Assembly: GCF_019649055.1 (NCBI RefSeq)
Contig: NW_026570233.1
Coordinates: 186,001 to 250,000 of the forward strand
Direction of reading: 5' to 3'
Length of the DNA: 64,000 nucleotides
DNA from: Paramacrobiotus metropolitanus
Lineage: Eukaryota > Tardigrada > Eutardigrada > Parachela > Macrobiotidae
Numbering within the stretch: the first letter of the stretch is position 1; each line of letters opens with the position of its first letter. The notes under the pieces are model-generated. The model did not search any database, had not been told where the DNA came from, and worked only from the letters and a program-made list of their open reading frames with translations. A program made the translations under genes and the position numbers. Positions 12,324-25,613 of the stretch are shown in pieces.

Positions 12324-14375
12324 TCACAAGGCTGTGCAATTCTTGCTAAGGTCATGAGCGGACTCTCTGGATATGATCTCATTGGCCAGCACGGTGATGC
12401 ATGCAATAAGGGCCAATGTCTGTAACGGAGAAACTCGAATACTTACTATTAGCTAAATTTAAATAACGCTTATTTGAAAAAATGCTTCACGGCATTGAAT
12501 AATTCAAACTTGGATAATCACTTTCCTACCTGCAAGTCAAAAAGAGGAAGTACAAGTTGATTAAACATTGGATGTGTAAAATGCACGTCTGACTTCCCCT
12601 TATGTATCGCTGCATAACGACTTGTTTTACCTTTAACACTAGCGGCCATGTCAGATAGAATAATCCACCGGCGCTGGCCTGAAGTTTTAGTTTTTGCTGG
12701 GCCAGCAATGCGGTTTCGAGAGTCGTCTTCAAAGCCGGGGCCTGGAGAAAGCTTAAGTGACTAAGTCCAAATGAGCATATTGCTACTACATATTTCCAGC
12801 CAGAAGGACGCATATTACGCTCACGACTGCGTAGCAGTGCATACTTTATTACATACCGTTAACGATACAGATGTAATTAGCGGGAGCGCTCCGACGAGCA
12901 ATTTGCAGAGCTCAGTTTCGATCACGGCGTCCTACAGAACATAAGAATACATAGCCGTTCAATAATTACAGAAATGGCTACATCTATTTTTTCTGATTTT
13001 TTTGTACCAGTACTGTATTACTGCGAAACTGAAGACGGTTTTCTAGCGCTTCCTTACGGGCAGCTGGGGCAGGTAATTTCGTTCGATGCCGTTCAGCTAG
13101 AACTAGAAGTACACTTTGTCGGCTCAAAAAGTTAATTCGATTCTGCGTCAACGTGTGAAACAGCCAACCGTATGTAACCGTCTGCTCATAGGTGGGCGCT
13201 ACCATCGGGCGGGGGCGGGCGTCTCTTTATTTTGCAGTGAGACAGTATACTCATTTACGCTGTGTACACTGTACAGTGTATAGAGCTGCAGCAGGAAAAA
13301 AAGTGGAAGCCGGTTGGGCCGAGGCCGGGACTCATTCAAATTTTTTCATACACGGTAAGTACAGTGCGAATAAGAACTACCTTACCCTTACCAAAAGAAC
13401 GATTTTCAAATAAGGATAAGCGAAAACAGTCATCATAAATGCGAACAGCGCTGTTGGCACCAGTTCCAAGTACTGAGGTGCATCCGACAAAAGCCGAGTG
13501 CCGGCAATATTCGCTAACATTGTCGCGGAATCCACAAAATATGCAACCGCGGCGATTCGTCCGAAACAATTGTTAATAGCTTCCGCGAGCCCATATAATC
13601 CTTTGTTCAGATCCACAATTCAATTCACATCATGACAGAGTTGCACCGGCAAAACTGTATGTGGTGGCTGAATTTGTCGAAGCTGTCGCAGTAGGTGTTT
13701 CTGTCCCGCCCAAAGTATGTGTCCGCATAAGCAGAACATGGTCTGAATCAGCATGCAGTAAATAAAGGCTGGTTCAGTGAGGAGAAACCATATCAGGTAA
13801 AATTTCCATCGTACCATCGTGATCCCCATTAATTTCAAAGTATCACTGGTGCGATTGTTGCCAAAATTTTCCATACTCAGGCGGATCGAATAATCGTCGA
13901 TAGACCAGATGATAAAACCCCATAGCCAGTGCAAAATCACGACTATAAGGAAGGTCATTACAGCGGACGAAACCCTTTTTTTGTTGTGCCACCTGCAGCA
14001 GAGCCATCAGTACTGAGAAACTGCAGTACTTGCTGAAGAGCTCTTTCCAGTCGGAAAAAATGTTCTTCTCCGCAAATCATAAGCATCAGTAAGTATAATT
14101 AGCGGAGACCGGATGGATTCAGTTATGCCCTCCAAATCGTCAACGAGTACAGTAAGGCTGAGATGATCGTCTCTTCGAATTAACTGAATGACACCCTTGT
14201 AACATGCCATTCCGTTCATTATACCAGCACCGATAACAAGGAGAATTTGCAGACAACGATGAAAACAAAGTCGGCTTCTGCCTTTGACTGCCGTTATGGA
14301 TCCAAAACGTTTCAGTATAGCCTCTAGGAAAGTAAAGCTGGGTGGTCTGTCCGTCAGCTCTTTTACGGAAGACAT
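12324..14375 (-). pseudogene. Gustatory-receptor-like gene (GR3), broken
   Basis: The same architecture as GR2: a long first exon 14375-13392, third-type exon 12741-12631 (111 bp, containing LQASAGGLFYLTWPLVLK, a textbook GR C-terminal motif) and last exon 12419-12324 (ALIACITVLANE). The 69-bp-type exon should lie near 13060-13130 but I could not place it cleanly. Exon 1 is interrupted by an in-frame TGA at 13617-13619 and by a second stop at about 14007; near the latter the homologous frame appears to shift. Two separate breaks suggest a pseudogene, although small assembly indels cannot be excluded. Confidence 0.7.
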
Positions 14376-15267
14376 TTTCTAAAATACCGTTTTGTATACG
14401 AGTTCGCAAATGCAGACTAAATCACACTGTATGAACCTAAATCAATTTCTGATGCACAGAGTACTGACAATTCCGGCGATTAATTATTATTTTAACCCCC
14501 ACGCACGCAGTTGCACTGTGGTACGGGAGTATGTATGTAAGGTATCTGCTCCAAATGATACATACATTTACTACAGTAACTTTCGTGTCTTTCATAGCTG
14601 TAACCCGACTTGAACCAGAATACTTATATCTGTTTCCAAGTTCAGTTTGATACAGCAATAAATCTATTCTTACAGTGATATAACTCGCGCGATCGTACGT
14701 ATGCACAAGCGCACGCTCTATTTCTAACACAGAAGCGGCGATCGTGTCAAAATATAACGACATGTGTAAACTTGTAAACATGTGTGTGTCCAGGAACGTG
14801 CAAACCGACACGCCGGTTTGACATGTTTACAAGTCTGTTAGTCTATCTGGAATATTTCGACGTAAGCGAAAATGGGAAAGGATCCACGAGTCGTCCATGA
14901 CCAAGAGCTCGAACGTGTCAGTTTTTATCGATAGGTTAAGTACAAGCAGCAAATGCATGGTAACTGCATTTTAGCATATCGTAATAACTAATAAGTAAAT
15001 AACGTACTATTCTATTCGATATTGCTAGAACACGATATTACAGTAAAGTTTTTTTGCTGTAATTTAGCTGATTAAAAATGAGCTGAAATTTTAAAATCAG
15101 ACTGGTTTCTTTAATACAATCCGTACCGACGTTCTCTGTCGAAGCTTCCACTGTGCACGTATTATGTTTCGCTAGAAAGTAACCTTTCAGTCTCGGACTG
15201 ATATGCATTCATTATGTTAGACATAAACGTCAATCGTAATTTGCACAAGTACTCGAATAACTTTTGC
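14376..15267. other. Intergenic region with a stem-loop
   Basis: No supported gene. Contains the inverted repeat at 14770-14834 and AT-rich sequence between GR3 and the 3' end of CEP83. Confidence 0.4.
14770..14834. repeat. Nested inverted repeat
   Basis: Outer perfect 14-bp arms ACTTGTAAACATGT / ACATGTTTACAAGT. The spacer contains an inner pair CAAACCG / CGGTTTG. It could fold as a two-stem hairpin or be a remnant of a small transposon; there is no target duplication. Confidence 0.7.
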
Positions 15268-18200
15268 TTATGTAAGATCCCGTAATCGTGGTGGTGACGA
15301 TGCCGGGGAGCTGAATTGCTCGCTATCGGCATCCCTTATAAGTGAATTTTCATCGAAACCTAAAGGCTTTAGTCGGTCGAACAGCGATCTAAGTTCCACA
15401 TCCTCACTGGGTCTTTTCGGCAGCGCAGTCTGAAAAAGAGCGTTATTTAGCTGAACTTATGTATAATAAGAAAACTTCAATGGGCTAACTAACTTTTCGG
15501 CGTAGCTGCTCGTCAAAGAGTTCACCAACACTCTTCCCACTAGTGGTCGCTTCCGTCGGCATTATCTGGTTGAGCTCCAAATTCAAGGTTTTATTGGCAA
15601 CGTTTCCCGGAAGGACAATACCTCGTAGACGAATGAGCAATTTTTTCAGGTGGACGATTTCATCTAGCGCTTTCTGATACGTTGCAGCGCTCACAGAGTC
15701 TCTGCAAATCATTAAAGCACAATAAGTAAGAGTGTAAGACTGATAATGGAGCCACAGATACGCAGCTTACAGATATTTTTCATACTTATGCATTTCGACA
15801 AGTGCGGCTTTCGCTTTTACTGCAGCAACCAGTTCCGCAACGATAACCTTTGTTCGTTTCTTGTACATCTGATATTTGCGATCTGCGTCTTTGAGTTTCT
15901 CATTCACCAGGAGAATTTGTTTATCGTTTCCTTGCAGCTTGGCTTCTTGTTCTTTTATCCGAGTTCCATAACTGCTTCGTTTCTCGTTAAAGGTATTCAG
16001 GATAGCTTGCTTTTCTAGTTCATGCTGGCTGAGACTGTCTTTAAAGGCAGTCTGTTGATTCTTCTCTCTTTCGGACAGCTCCACCAGCTGCTTTTCTAGT
16101 TGGCCTTTCTCCAGATTGAGGTTCCGCAAGGTCTCTTCAGCAGTAGTAATCTGCTGAAGCAAACCTAATTTCTTGTTGTAAAACGGCGTAATCCGATTTG
16201 GTTTTGGCAAACGTGATTTCCATGCGTTGATATTCCATGATTCTTAGCCTGTTGGAAAAAAAACGATTCGAGGCTTGTATTCTGTATCGCAGGTGGAAAG
16301 AAACTTTTTTCGGTTTCCAACAATTGTAAAATTGTATGTTACCGCCGAAATTATCTTAGGAATGTATTTTATTTTAATACTGACAAGAAAAATGATGTGC
16401 TTGTATTTTATTTTGATGTATGTATTTCCATGGAATATATCTGGAATGCGTTTATTTTAACGGAATTTTAACGGAATGTGTTTTATTTTAATACTGACAG
16501 GAAAAATGATTTGTTCGCAAATCTACTACCGTTTCTGTCCATATGCCAACTCGTACAATTTTTTACCGTACGATGCGAAACACTTTCCCATGCCGGCTCC
16601 ACTATCGCCGTAATACCGTTAGCATGTACCGATTACATTTAATTACCTACTTGAGTGCATCCGATTCTTTAACGCTTTCGCTTAGGCCTAGCGCAGCAAC
16701 CTTTCGCTCATCTAGAATCTGATCACTTTTGCTCTGCAACTCCCGCTCCAAATCAGCCGACTGTTTTTCTGCTGCGGAAAGTTTCTGTTCCAAATGGCTC
16801 CTGATGCGAAACAAATTGTTTTGAGCACCAATTTTGTCCAATTCGAAAAATGTCCGCGTTACCGCTGTTGTTCCAGGCGGCTCAGTTCGGCCACCTCTCG
16901 TTGCGCCTGATTGTTTAGCTTCATTTGCGCTTCATGTTCTTTGTCGGCAATAAGCTGTTTCTGAAGGTCAAGGGCTTTCCTGAGATCCGCAGAATCGTTC
17001 TTCAGATCTAAGACCAAACCATATAAGACAAAGGTAAACCAGTAATCAGCTCATGAAATGTTGCATATACTTTCGATTTCGGCTTTCAGGGTGTTTATTT
17101 CTTTTTGTAATTGCGCTTTCTCCATGGCGCTTTTGGCTCGCACCGAGCCTAGCTCCACTTGGTGCTTGTGGTTGATCCCATCGATGTCGCTCTGCAGACT
17201 TTCTTTTTCGCTTTCCAAATTCAGAATCTTTTGTAAACTCTGCAGACTTTCTGTGTTTATATCGGAAACTTGTTTTCTTAGATGATCGACTTGGGTCTTC
17301 GTCACCTCCAGTTCGGTCTACAACAACAATCCTATACAGAATTCTGGGAATTGTCGTATACTCTGTAGTATCACTGAATCACACTGTGTTAATTATCGTA
17401 TGAGTAGTATTTGCAACGGAACGTTTATCATATACTGTAATCATGCCTACTCTAGTGATACCTTTAGGTTTTCGATAAGCAAATCTCTTTCGACAATCTT
17501 CCTCATGTTCCCTTATTCGTTCTCTCATACTCTTCATCTGCCTTGGCCTTATCCGCTCGCACACTCTCCAGCTCCATATCCTGCGCCTTTACCCGCAACT
17601 CCAGCTGATCGTTATCGCGTTGCAATTGCCTGAACTTCCCAGCATCCACCGCCGGAATTACCAGGACCGCGGCATCCTTCTCCCGCTTGGCATCGTCCAG
17701 GCGCCGCTCATACCGTGCCACTAGATCGTTCTTTTGTCGCTTGAAATCCGCCTCCCGCAGATCACTGTCCGCCCGCAACGCGGTGTTTTCCTGGGTCAAC
17801 GCAGCCACCCGAGACTTAAGGGTAACAATCTCGTCTTGGAGGGAGCGTTGTTTTGACTGGTAGGCTTTGTCGGCTTCCGCCTGGGCTTGGATGCGAAAGA
17901 GCTCATGTTTTTGTGGGGTGAGCAAATTACTTTGGAGATCGGCGATCTGTCGCGCTTGGTCGAGGATGGTCTGCCGGAGATCGCGGACGGTGTCGTCGGA
18001 GCGTTTCAGCTTGAACTCGGTTTCGGAAAACAGCTTCTGGGTCTGGTCTTGCGAAACGCGAAACTCCTCGATTGTGCTTTAAATCAATGCATTCGTAAAC
18101 GGTAATCACTTTTTGTAAAGTTTTTATACGAGGAATTCCAGTACTTAAATAAAGTAATACCATCATACTTACTCTTCGTGAACCCGTTTTAGCGCTTCGT

Positions 18201-18312
18201 ATGTCCGTTCCGCTTCATCACCACGATTCCGCTCGGTTTCGATAACTTTGGCATACTCTCCGATCAATTCTTCGTGCGACTGTACACTGGTTGTCGGATG
18301 CAAACTAGCCAT
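15268..18312 (-). CDS. CEP83: CEP83-like centriolar distal-appendage coiled-coil protein
   Basis: Starts MASLHPTTS at 18312. Exons: 18312-18173; 18076-17531; about 17318-17071; about 17010-16861; about 16850-16648; about 16240-15770; about 15712-15495; last about 15435-15268. The whole product is heptad-rich coiled coil. Exon 2 contains LLTPQKHELFRIQAQ, matching the hallmark ILTPQKxELLR segment of CEP83, followed by the same Q/L/E pattern. The C-terminus has AATYQKALDEIVHLKKLLIRLRG, like the YTRLQKRLKDIQRRHNEF region of CEP83. CEP83 anchors the mother centriole to the membrane at the start of cilium formation. One base seems to be missing near 16170, where two overlapping frames each carry half of the homologous stretch; this is a break or a sequencing indel. 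Confidence 0.8.
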
Positions 18313-18898
18313 TTTTTACACGGTCAAACTAGTCCGCTAAATAATTTTTGAAGAAATACACTACACGATTTAAGCACATTCACCGCTGACCATGATATAA
18401 TAAGCGTTGTTGCCTAGCAATAAAAATTGATTCTAAAAAAACTGCTGTTCATCAGAAGCGCATGTAAATCAAATGATTAAATGTGTCAGGGGAAGGATAC
18501 AGCCGTTGCTGTAGACATGCTTACCTGCACAATGATTTTTCGATCGATAATCTGCTCCGGCATTTTGCCGGTTTGAATGCGTACAGCCCTAACATCTGCC
18601 AGTATTTACGCATACCTTTATCAAAGCGATCGATAAACCGATAATCAGTCTACCTGTGCAATAAACATGTACGCGTAGTAATAAGCCGATGCGACCTTCC
18701 TAATTTAATCATATTTATTATTAATTTCCCGAAACACGAGAGCGACCGGCAACAATGAAAATGGATTATCAATATGAAACGCATAAAAATTGGATAGAAT
18801 CTCTCTTCATCACGTGTGTATTGTTGACATAATGCTGTGTAATGGTTTTTATCCATCTAATTAACTACAGCTGAAGGGCGTGCGTGCATGGGCTCATG
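18313..18898. other. Intergenic between CEP83 and PAL
   Basis: Short region holding the presumed CEP83 promoter and PAL 3' flank. No gene supported. Confidence 0.4.
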
Positions 18899-21800
18899 TT
18901 ATTCTTTGCGCGGATCGTAGTCGCTGTTGTCGAACTTCCAGATGGTCGGCTGCGGTGCCATATCGGCGACGAAGATGTACTGTCCGTTGGGCGACAGGGC
19001 AATGTCGTGTGGCGCCACCATGTCGACGCCGTCTTCCGCTGGATTCCACGAGCTAATGGCGTTGCTGGCCAGGTCAATGCTGAAAATGCTCATAGGCTTG
19101 TCTTCCAGGGAGAAACCGACACCGTTCACGGCGTACAGCTTGTTCACTGCGTAAATAAAACACAGACATAAGTTTTTTCACGTACATATTTATTACTATG
19201 CTACTTTAATTGCAGTGGATTTGTCTGAACAGAGGAGTCAAATTTTCTGTTTTTATTTGTACTCGGACATCTACAGAGAATGTATTATAAACTGTAATTT
19301 CCTGTGCACTTGTTTTTAAGTACTTACATGTATTATCTATATAATTTATATCACTTTTTTAACACAGTAGTATGGCGTGATATTTCGCAGGTCATTGTTT
19401 TCCAGGAACACAACGCAACAAAATATTGTATTAGAACTAAAGTACGAGTATTGTATTTGCGTATATGCAATATGTACAAGCTTGTCCGGTAATTTCCTAC
19501 GTAAAGATACAGACAGCACATATTTAGCGCAAAGTTAGCGCTATGGCAATTGCCACTACACTACGTCGTGAATTTGTATATTTCACTGTTCTGATTCGTA
19601 AGAAATTACCGGACAAGCTTGTATTATGTACTCTGGGCTATGCTATGCGTATGTTCTATATTTTCTAAATATAAGGTTATATGTATGCAGTATGTTAATA
19701 ATATTGCCTATCCTTATGCAATGCATATGAACCAAAAGAGAAACTATGTGTATCGTTGGCTTTTCAATAAACTCTTATAATTCTTTAACAGATTTCGACT
19801 TACATGGTACGGAATAATCAATGGCAAAGACACGTGACAGTGCCGGATGGGCGATCTGTTGGACCATTTGTCCAGCTGAGACGTCACCCTGTAGACCAGC
19901 CGTGAAGCACTGGATCTTTTCGTCTTCGCGGTTGGCTACACAGATCAAGTCGTATTTGGGAATCAGCGCCAGACTGTGCGGAATATTCAGCCCGTCAGCC
20001 GGTGCCGGAATGGTCGACGGGTCGGATGGGCGGCCGAATTCCAATAGGTAATTACCCTTACTGTCGAACTTCATGATCCGTGAGTTACAGTACCTATAGC
20101 GCAAGCCAAGATGCTCAAAAACTACATAAATTTGGTAATTAAATTTTTGGTCTTAGCGGATGCCGGACAACATGTACATATAGGTAGTTTTTTTTATTCT
20201 CTTGGTGTAACATAAATGGGTACGTACAGTTTTATTAATTTGTCAGTGCAGTGCAGTTGAGTCTGTGGTACTTCGCACAATGCAGTAGAAAAATAAGTAC
20301 TCACCCGTCCGATACGAAAAAATCGCCAGTGGACGTAACCGCCACATCAGTTGGTTTGCAAAAGTGATTCTTATCTGATCCGGGCACTCCGGCTTCGCCC
20401 AATGTTAGCGTCAACTCCAATGACACCGGATCCACTTTAAAGACCTACCCAATTAGGAGGAAGAAAACAGGATGAGAAAAGCGGGACACATTCTCGAAGC
20501 TGTTGACAACCTTGTGCGTGCACGCAACTCGAGCGCGCCTAGCATTCGCACAGCCTGACAAAGTATTACATATTTAGAGTCAACATCCGGCTTGGTGGAG
20601 AATTAGCTCACTTTTGTAATAAGTCCATATCCATAATTAAACTCTCCATAATTAAACGTTATGAAATAATCCATATCCATAATTAAACGTTATGAAATAA
20701 TAAACTGCACTCTTGTAAAATGTGTACAACATGTTGTGTTTCTATAAAAAAGGTTTCAAAATAGCTAAGTGAATAAAAACTTGATTTCCACTGTTTAATT
20801 GTTTATATACAATAGTGATATCAATTATATTTTGTGCATGCATACCTGATGTAAAGCAACATCGGTAATCCAGAAATTTCCGTCTGCATCGATGGTCAAT
20901 CCGTGAGGAAGGTAAAATCTGATACACATAAAAAGTGCACGTGAGCACTATAATTAGTAATTACCAGGGATCGGCAAAAATAGGAATGGTTAAATGCGTA
21001 TAAGCGCAAATGATAGTTGCTTATGGCAGGGTAGACTTATTGCATTATTTGCATACATGTGAAACACCTACCTGTTTCGCCCCCAGCGGTGCAGTTCCTC
21101 GCCGGTGTTAGGACTTACACCAATCAGCACATCGGCCTCGATGGGGCCACGCTCGAATTCCTGGTAGACATTGGATTCGTTGAACGTGCTAAACAAGCAA
21201 GTTTAAATATTTTAATCAATACCTCCAGAAAGGTCAAGAGCATCACTACAGATAGAATGTAATAAAGTGGTTGGTTTATATACAGGCTACCCGGGCAGCT
21301 GTCCGTAATTTTGCATAAAGTGTGTGTATGCGACTAATCCGCCTACTTGTACATGCCATTCGTATGCTTTAAAATAAAAAAAATGAGACACTGCTGCTGC
21401 CGCTGAGCAGATTTAATTGCCATTGTCGCTCATACGTGGGTTAGTTATGTAGTACAATTTGCAGTTATGTAGTAGTGTGCAGCCGTTTTTAATAAACTCA
21501 ATAAACTAAGAGAGTTCGTTCCTAGTGCATCGTTGATTAGCAGCAGTAAACATAAATTTTGGTGTATACCTAACTTGTCATTTACTGCACAAGGTTATGA
21601 AAACGGAAATTGTTTTTCTTCGCGTAATAAAATAATAATTTAAGGCAGTAAATGTATAAAACGCGCAAGCACCTCGTAGATAATGTTAAGATTAGTTTTT
21701 GTTAAGCGAATGTAAGTAATTTTTTAATTTTCAATCATGTAATATTTATAGAAATTAATGCAATACACTGACCATAAATAAATTATAGCAACGAATATAA

Positions 21801-22984
21801 CCAATTCAAATGAACGATAAGCAAAAGACGTAATCATCATTACGGCCTTTAATTCTCTTGATTTCTTACGTCGCTAGCCATGCATTGGGACCGCGATGAA
21901 GCAGGAATAATTCCCCGTTCGGATGCACGGCCACACTGCTGACATCCCCAAACGCACCCCGAAGCGGCCATACACCGGCACCGCGGTTTTCCACCTGCGT
22001 ACACAATGGTTGTATAAGAATCAGAGAAATGTCAAGGACCACAGCGGCTAATGTATGATTAAAAGCGCCTGCGCGTGACAAAATCCTCTGCTAATTAATT
22101 ATCTTTCGCTGGATTGTAGCAACACGAGGGAACGAAAGCAGTGTCAGACGTCAGCGCTGCTTCCCGGCGGGATTGATTATTTTGGGTTGAGTTAGATGCA
22201 CATATACATATACCGCGCTAAAGCAGGGAAATCGCTTTCTATTAGCATTACTATGGCTTAGCACTGCCCTTGTCAATCGGAAAGTCGGCGGAAGCGCAAC
22301 TGGAAATGACGCAGCATAGCAGATTGGATCGCGATACGTGTCTTTAACACAATTTTTTTGTGAATTGCGAACAGTTAAATAAAACATCATTTTTTAGTTC
22401 ATGTCTGCAGATTGATTACGTTTCTTGTACAGATAATATTGAAACCCATATCGTAAACAAAAAACGGCTTATCTGCGTCGTTGTGTTAGTTTACCAATAA
22501 ACCCATTACTTAGGCTTCACTGAAAAAGCTCCATTTTACCAATTGATACATGTTTTTATCACTGCAGCCGATGAAAAAAATACACCGACTTTCTACTCGC
22601 AGTTTAATTGATTGATTAAGTAATCTTTCGTCTTTTAAACATGCGATATGCTGGTCAAATCAAATTAAACAGAAAGATCAAATTAAATGGTATCAATTAG
22701 TAAAACATACGAAACCTTATATTACGAGAAATTCACCAATAATTAGCTGTTAATTATAACAAGCTGTAAACCATATTATATATTATTAGCAAAAGCAGCA
22801 TAGTCAAAATGTTCGTTCGGTAAGTGATCAGCGTCATGCCTACCTTGTTATCATCCGCTCCAGCATCGACATCTTCCTCATTCTCATCAAACTCCGCGCC
22901 ATCCTTCACCGCACACACCAGTCCCATCACCGCCGCCACAATTAGTACCCATTGTGTAAAGGTCACCGGGCTTAAGATTGCCAT
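18899..22984 (-). CDS. Peptidyl-alpha-hydroxyglycine alpha-amidating lyase (PAL), secreted
   Basis: Seven exons: 22984-22844 (signal peptide MAILSPVTFTQWVLIVAAVMG, then an acidic stretch), 21994-21870, 21188-21072, 20918-20846, 20454-20305, 20093-19804 and 19146-18899, stop at 18899. Diagnostic blocks of the PAL six-bladed NHL propeller appear in order: VSSVAVHPNGELFLLHRG, FYLPHGLTIDADGNFWITDV, NHFCKPTDVAVTSTG, YCNSRIMKFDSKGNYLLEFG, HSLALIP...CVANREDEKIQCF, and MVAPHDIALSPNGQYIFVAD. PAL removes glyoxylate from peptidyl-alpha-hydroxyglycine, the last step of neuropeptide C-terminal amidation, in secretory vesicles. There is no monooxygenase (PHM) domain, so this is a stand-alone lyase as in many invertebrates. 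No frame break. It lies directly upstream of CEP83 on the same strand. Confidence 0.9.
19477..19621. mobile_element. MITE, TA-flanked, in a PAL intron
   Basis: A 145-bp element with about 25-bp terminal inverted repeats (CAAGCTTGTCCGGTAATTTC...) with one mismatch, flanked by TA on both sides. Lies in the intron between PAL exons 6 and 7. No coding capacity; different family from the 142-bp MITE. Confidence 0.85.
20645..20700. repeat. AT-rich direct repeat
   Basis: Two adjacent copies of TCCATAATTAAACGTTATG plus AAATAA, in a PAL intron; part of the unit (CCATATCCATAATTAA) also occurs just upstream near 20624. Confidence 0.75.
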
Positions 22985-23909
22985 ATTGGTGGTGTATGGA
23001 AAGCAAGAAGAACGTAAATGGCGATTAAACAGTGGGAAATTCAGGCAGGATAATATTGTTTCCTGTACAAGAACACGGGACTCTCGCTCGCTCTTTCCGC
23101 AGCACAGCAGCAGATCCGCTCAGCATAAGCCTTATACACTCCAGCCGAGTGCTTGACGTCAGCATGCTGAAGGGACTTGACGCGATCAATAGCCTGCGCT
23201 GAGAGAGATCGCCGCTAATCGATGCACGATGAGCGGGTGCCGGCGCTGATATGTACCGTATGTACAATTGTGCACGGGCTGTATGTAACACGGAGGATCG
23301 CGTTTATTCCCGTACACAGCACGAAAGCGGCTTTCATGACTGCTGATAAAGACCGAGCAAAGTGTGTGTAAATAGTCATAAGAGCGATGCCGAAGAAATG
23401 TAGGGAAGCCTTTTCATGCCATTGTGTGAAGGGGATTGAATTCTTGGGCAAGGTTTTCATGGTAAACACGACAAGCGTATTGTGCAGGAGTTCTGGATCA
23501 AGTAAATTCAATATCGTCTGAGCTGCTCGGATGTCGGACAATATTTTTTTGATACAGCCATTGAGTACGTTCTTTGTCAAGATTGAAACCAATTCGTTAT
23601 TTTTATTTTTCTGATGATCTATCTGTACTCCATATCTTTGTAAGATTTTCGATAGTCAGCCCTTTGTAAATTTTTAGGAAATGCGCATTTGCAATTTTGG
23701 CTGCTTGATTTATTATAATCAATATTATAATACAGTCAATTAGATAGGCTTCGTTGCCCAAAAGTTTGCAAAATTTGCGTTTTGCTTATCGCTGATAAAT
23801 ATAACAAATGTATGTGGAACAGGATGTACGCGGTAGAAATATGAGAAGCACATGTGTAAAATATATGTCATGATTGTCATCAGCATTGTGCAACAACATC
23901 ATGGACTTC
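22985..23909. other. Intergenic, PAL promoter side
   Basis: No supported gene. The 125-residue open frame at 23215-23592 (-) has no recognisable domain or neighbours and I do not call it. Confidence 0.4.
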
Positions 23910-25613
23910 CTATGTAGTTGGACATACGGCCCGCAAAGGGTATTGGAGCCAGAACGTTCGTACGCATCCTTTTCCTTTGACCTCTACAAAACCTCTTTCA
24001 ACGAGACAGAACTGCGGCAGCTTTTCCAGTAATTGTGCCGTGTCACAACTTAGGTGGATGTGGGAATCCAGACTGTATGACAACATTCGGGATGCTGTAT
24101 TAACTGTATCCCCAAATCTACAGAAATGCAGTCTGCTTATAGTACAGCCGTTTCTTAGTCAATTAAGTTCTGATTTTCTTCCTACAAACAGTATCGCGGG
24201 GCTTTGTTCCCAATGATCCCTCCAACGCAAGAGCCGCTATGCAGACCAATACGTAATGCCGTCCCGGAAGTCTCTTCAAATCGTACGTACGCGCTTATCA
24301 AATCGTTCGCCAATAAACATAATTCTTGAGCGTGACATTCGTTGGGTTCCGGTAGTCCACTTACGACCTACATGTAGTTCGAACTCTTGCATTATATTTT
24401 GAAAATATTTTGAATTTAACGCCCAGTTACGAAGCGTTACCTTACCATATAGGAATCTTTTATTGTCTCCACCTTGTACGCACCGAAACTGGGAAGTACC
24501 AAATCGAAGACCGAATAGACCTAAGTAAGCAACTTGCATTATCAATCAAGATGGCTCAATAACCTTACCTCGTTGCACCTGATTTAGAAAGGTCATGATG
24601 TCCACAGGAGAATGCTTCTGTACAAAGTCCGCAAATCCACTAACGTCACTGCCAACAATATTTCTCTGTACTCGTTACCGCTGTGTACAGCGCCGGTTGA
24701 GCCGCGTAACATCATTGTTGGAGAGTCTTTTCTTACCTAAACATAACGGTGACTGAGTCAAGGGTTTCCGGGTGAACAGAAGCACCCCTCCGCAGATCGG
24801 CAATGATTGTCTTTGGAAAAATTTCCATCAGTAAAAAATCGCACTGCGACCTTTCTACGATCAGTTCCGCTGTTCGTTGAGTGACCAACATAACCAGCTG
24901 TGTGGTATAGCGTTCCAGTCGCTTGGCTATGCGCTCCATAACATTCTCAATTTTCTTTCGACCCGTCGCTTTTTTAAACAATTCAGTTATAACATCGATG
25001 TTGGGTTGGTAAGCGGAATTCTCAGTTAGACAGTGGGCGACGACCGGTAGAAAGTTTTTCATATGTATGCTGCATATTTCCGAGGGGAAAGAAAGTACAT
25101 GCGTCGTCGTTCTCCACCATACCTTCTTGCTGCCAAATAATATCGCTCATGATCATTCCAACTGCTGCAATACCCGCTTTCGGGTCTAACGTTAATTTGC
25201 TTATCCGATTTGACTTTGTTGTAATTTCTTTAGAAAAGGTATTGAGCGCAGCCATCAACAAACGTAATCTTGCATACGCTATGCCTTCAAGCTTAAGTGT
25301 AAAACGCCTGTCGACAAGACAATTTTTGCTGGTGAGGGTGCCGTGAGCTTTCAAAGGTGTATCGCAGAAAGACCCTGTAAAACAATTTGAAGAAGCCAGA
25401 CGCTACCAGTAGGATTTGATGAAACAATAATTATTGTACTTGAAGCAGGTCTTGAATAAGAGATAATTTCAAATCCTCATTAAGCGCCACGCCATTCAGA
25501 AGATCGTTTAGGGAACCGCGAGTACAGTATGCACTGACCAAGAATAAATTCTTCTCGTCGGTAAAACAGAATCCAAAAAACCGGTTAAGGTTGAGCGCGT
25601 TCAAATTGCGTAG
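23910..25613 (-). CDS. Receptor guanylate cyclase, intracellular half (kinase-homology plus cyclase domain)
   Basis: Exons on the minus strand: 25613-25440 (NRFFGFCFTDEKNLFLVSAYCTRGSL, kinase-homology N-lobe), about 25347-25030 (HGTLTSKNCLVDRRFTLK, the HG.L.SxNCVVD signature), about 25062-24737 (signalling helix QRTAELIVERSQCDFLLMEIFP), about 24680-24572 (SDVSGFADF, metal-binding Asp kept), 24520-24446 (YKVETIKDSYM), about 24290-24186 (LRIGLHSGSCVGGIIG) and 24117-23910 (FGDTVNTASRM, stop TAG). The catalytic Asp, Asn and Arg residues of class III cyclases are visible, so the cyclase may make cGMP. The frame changes between the second and third exons near 25050. No transmembrane exon or ligand-binding domain is found upstream on this strand; instead, receptor exons lie upstream in opposite orientation. 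Confidence 0.75.
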
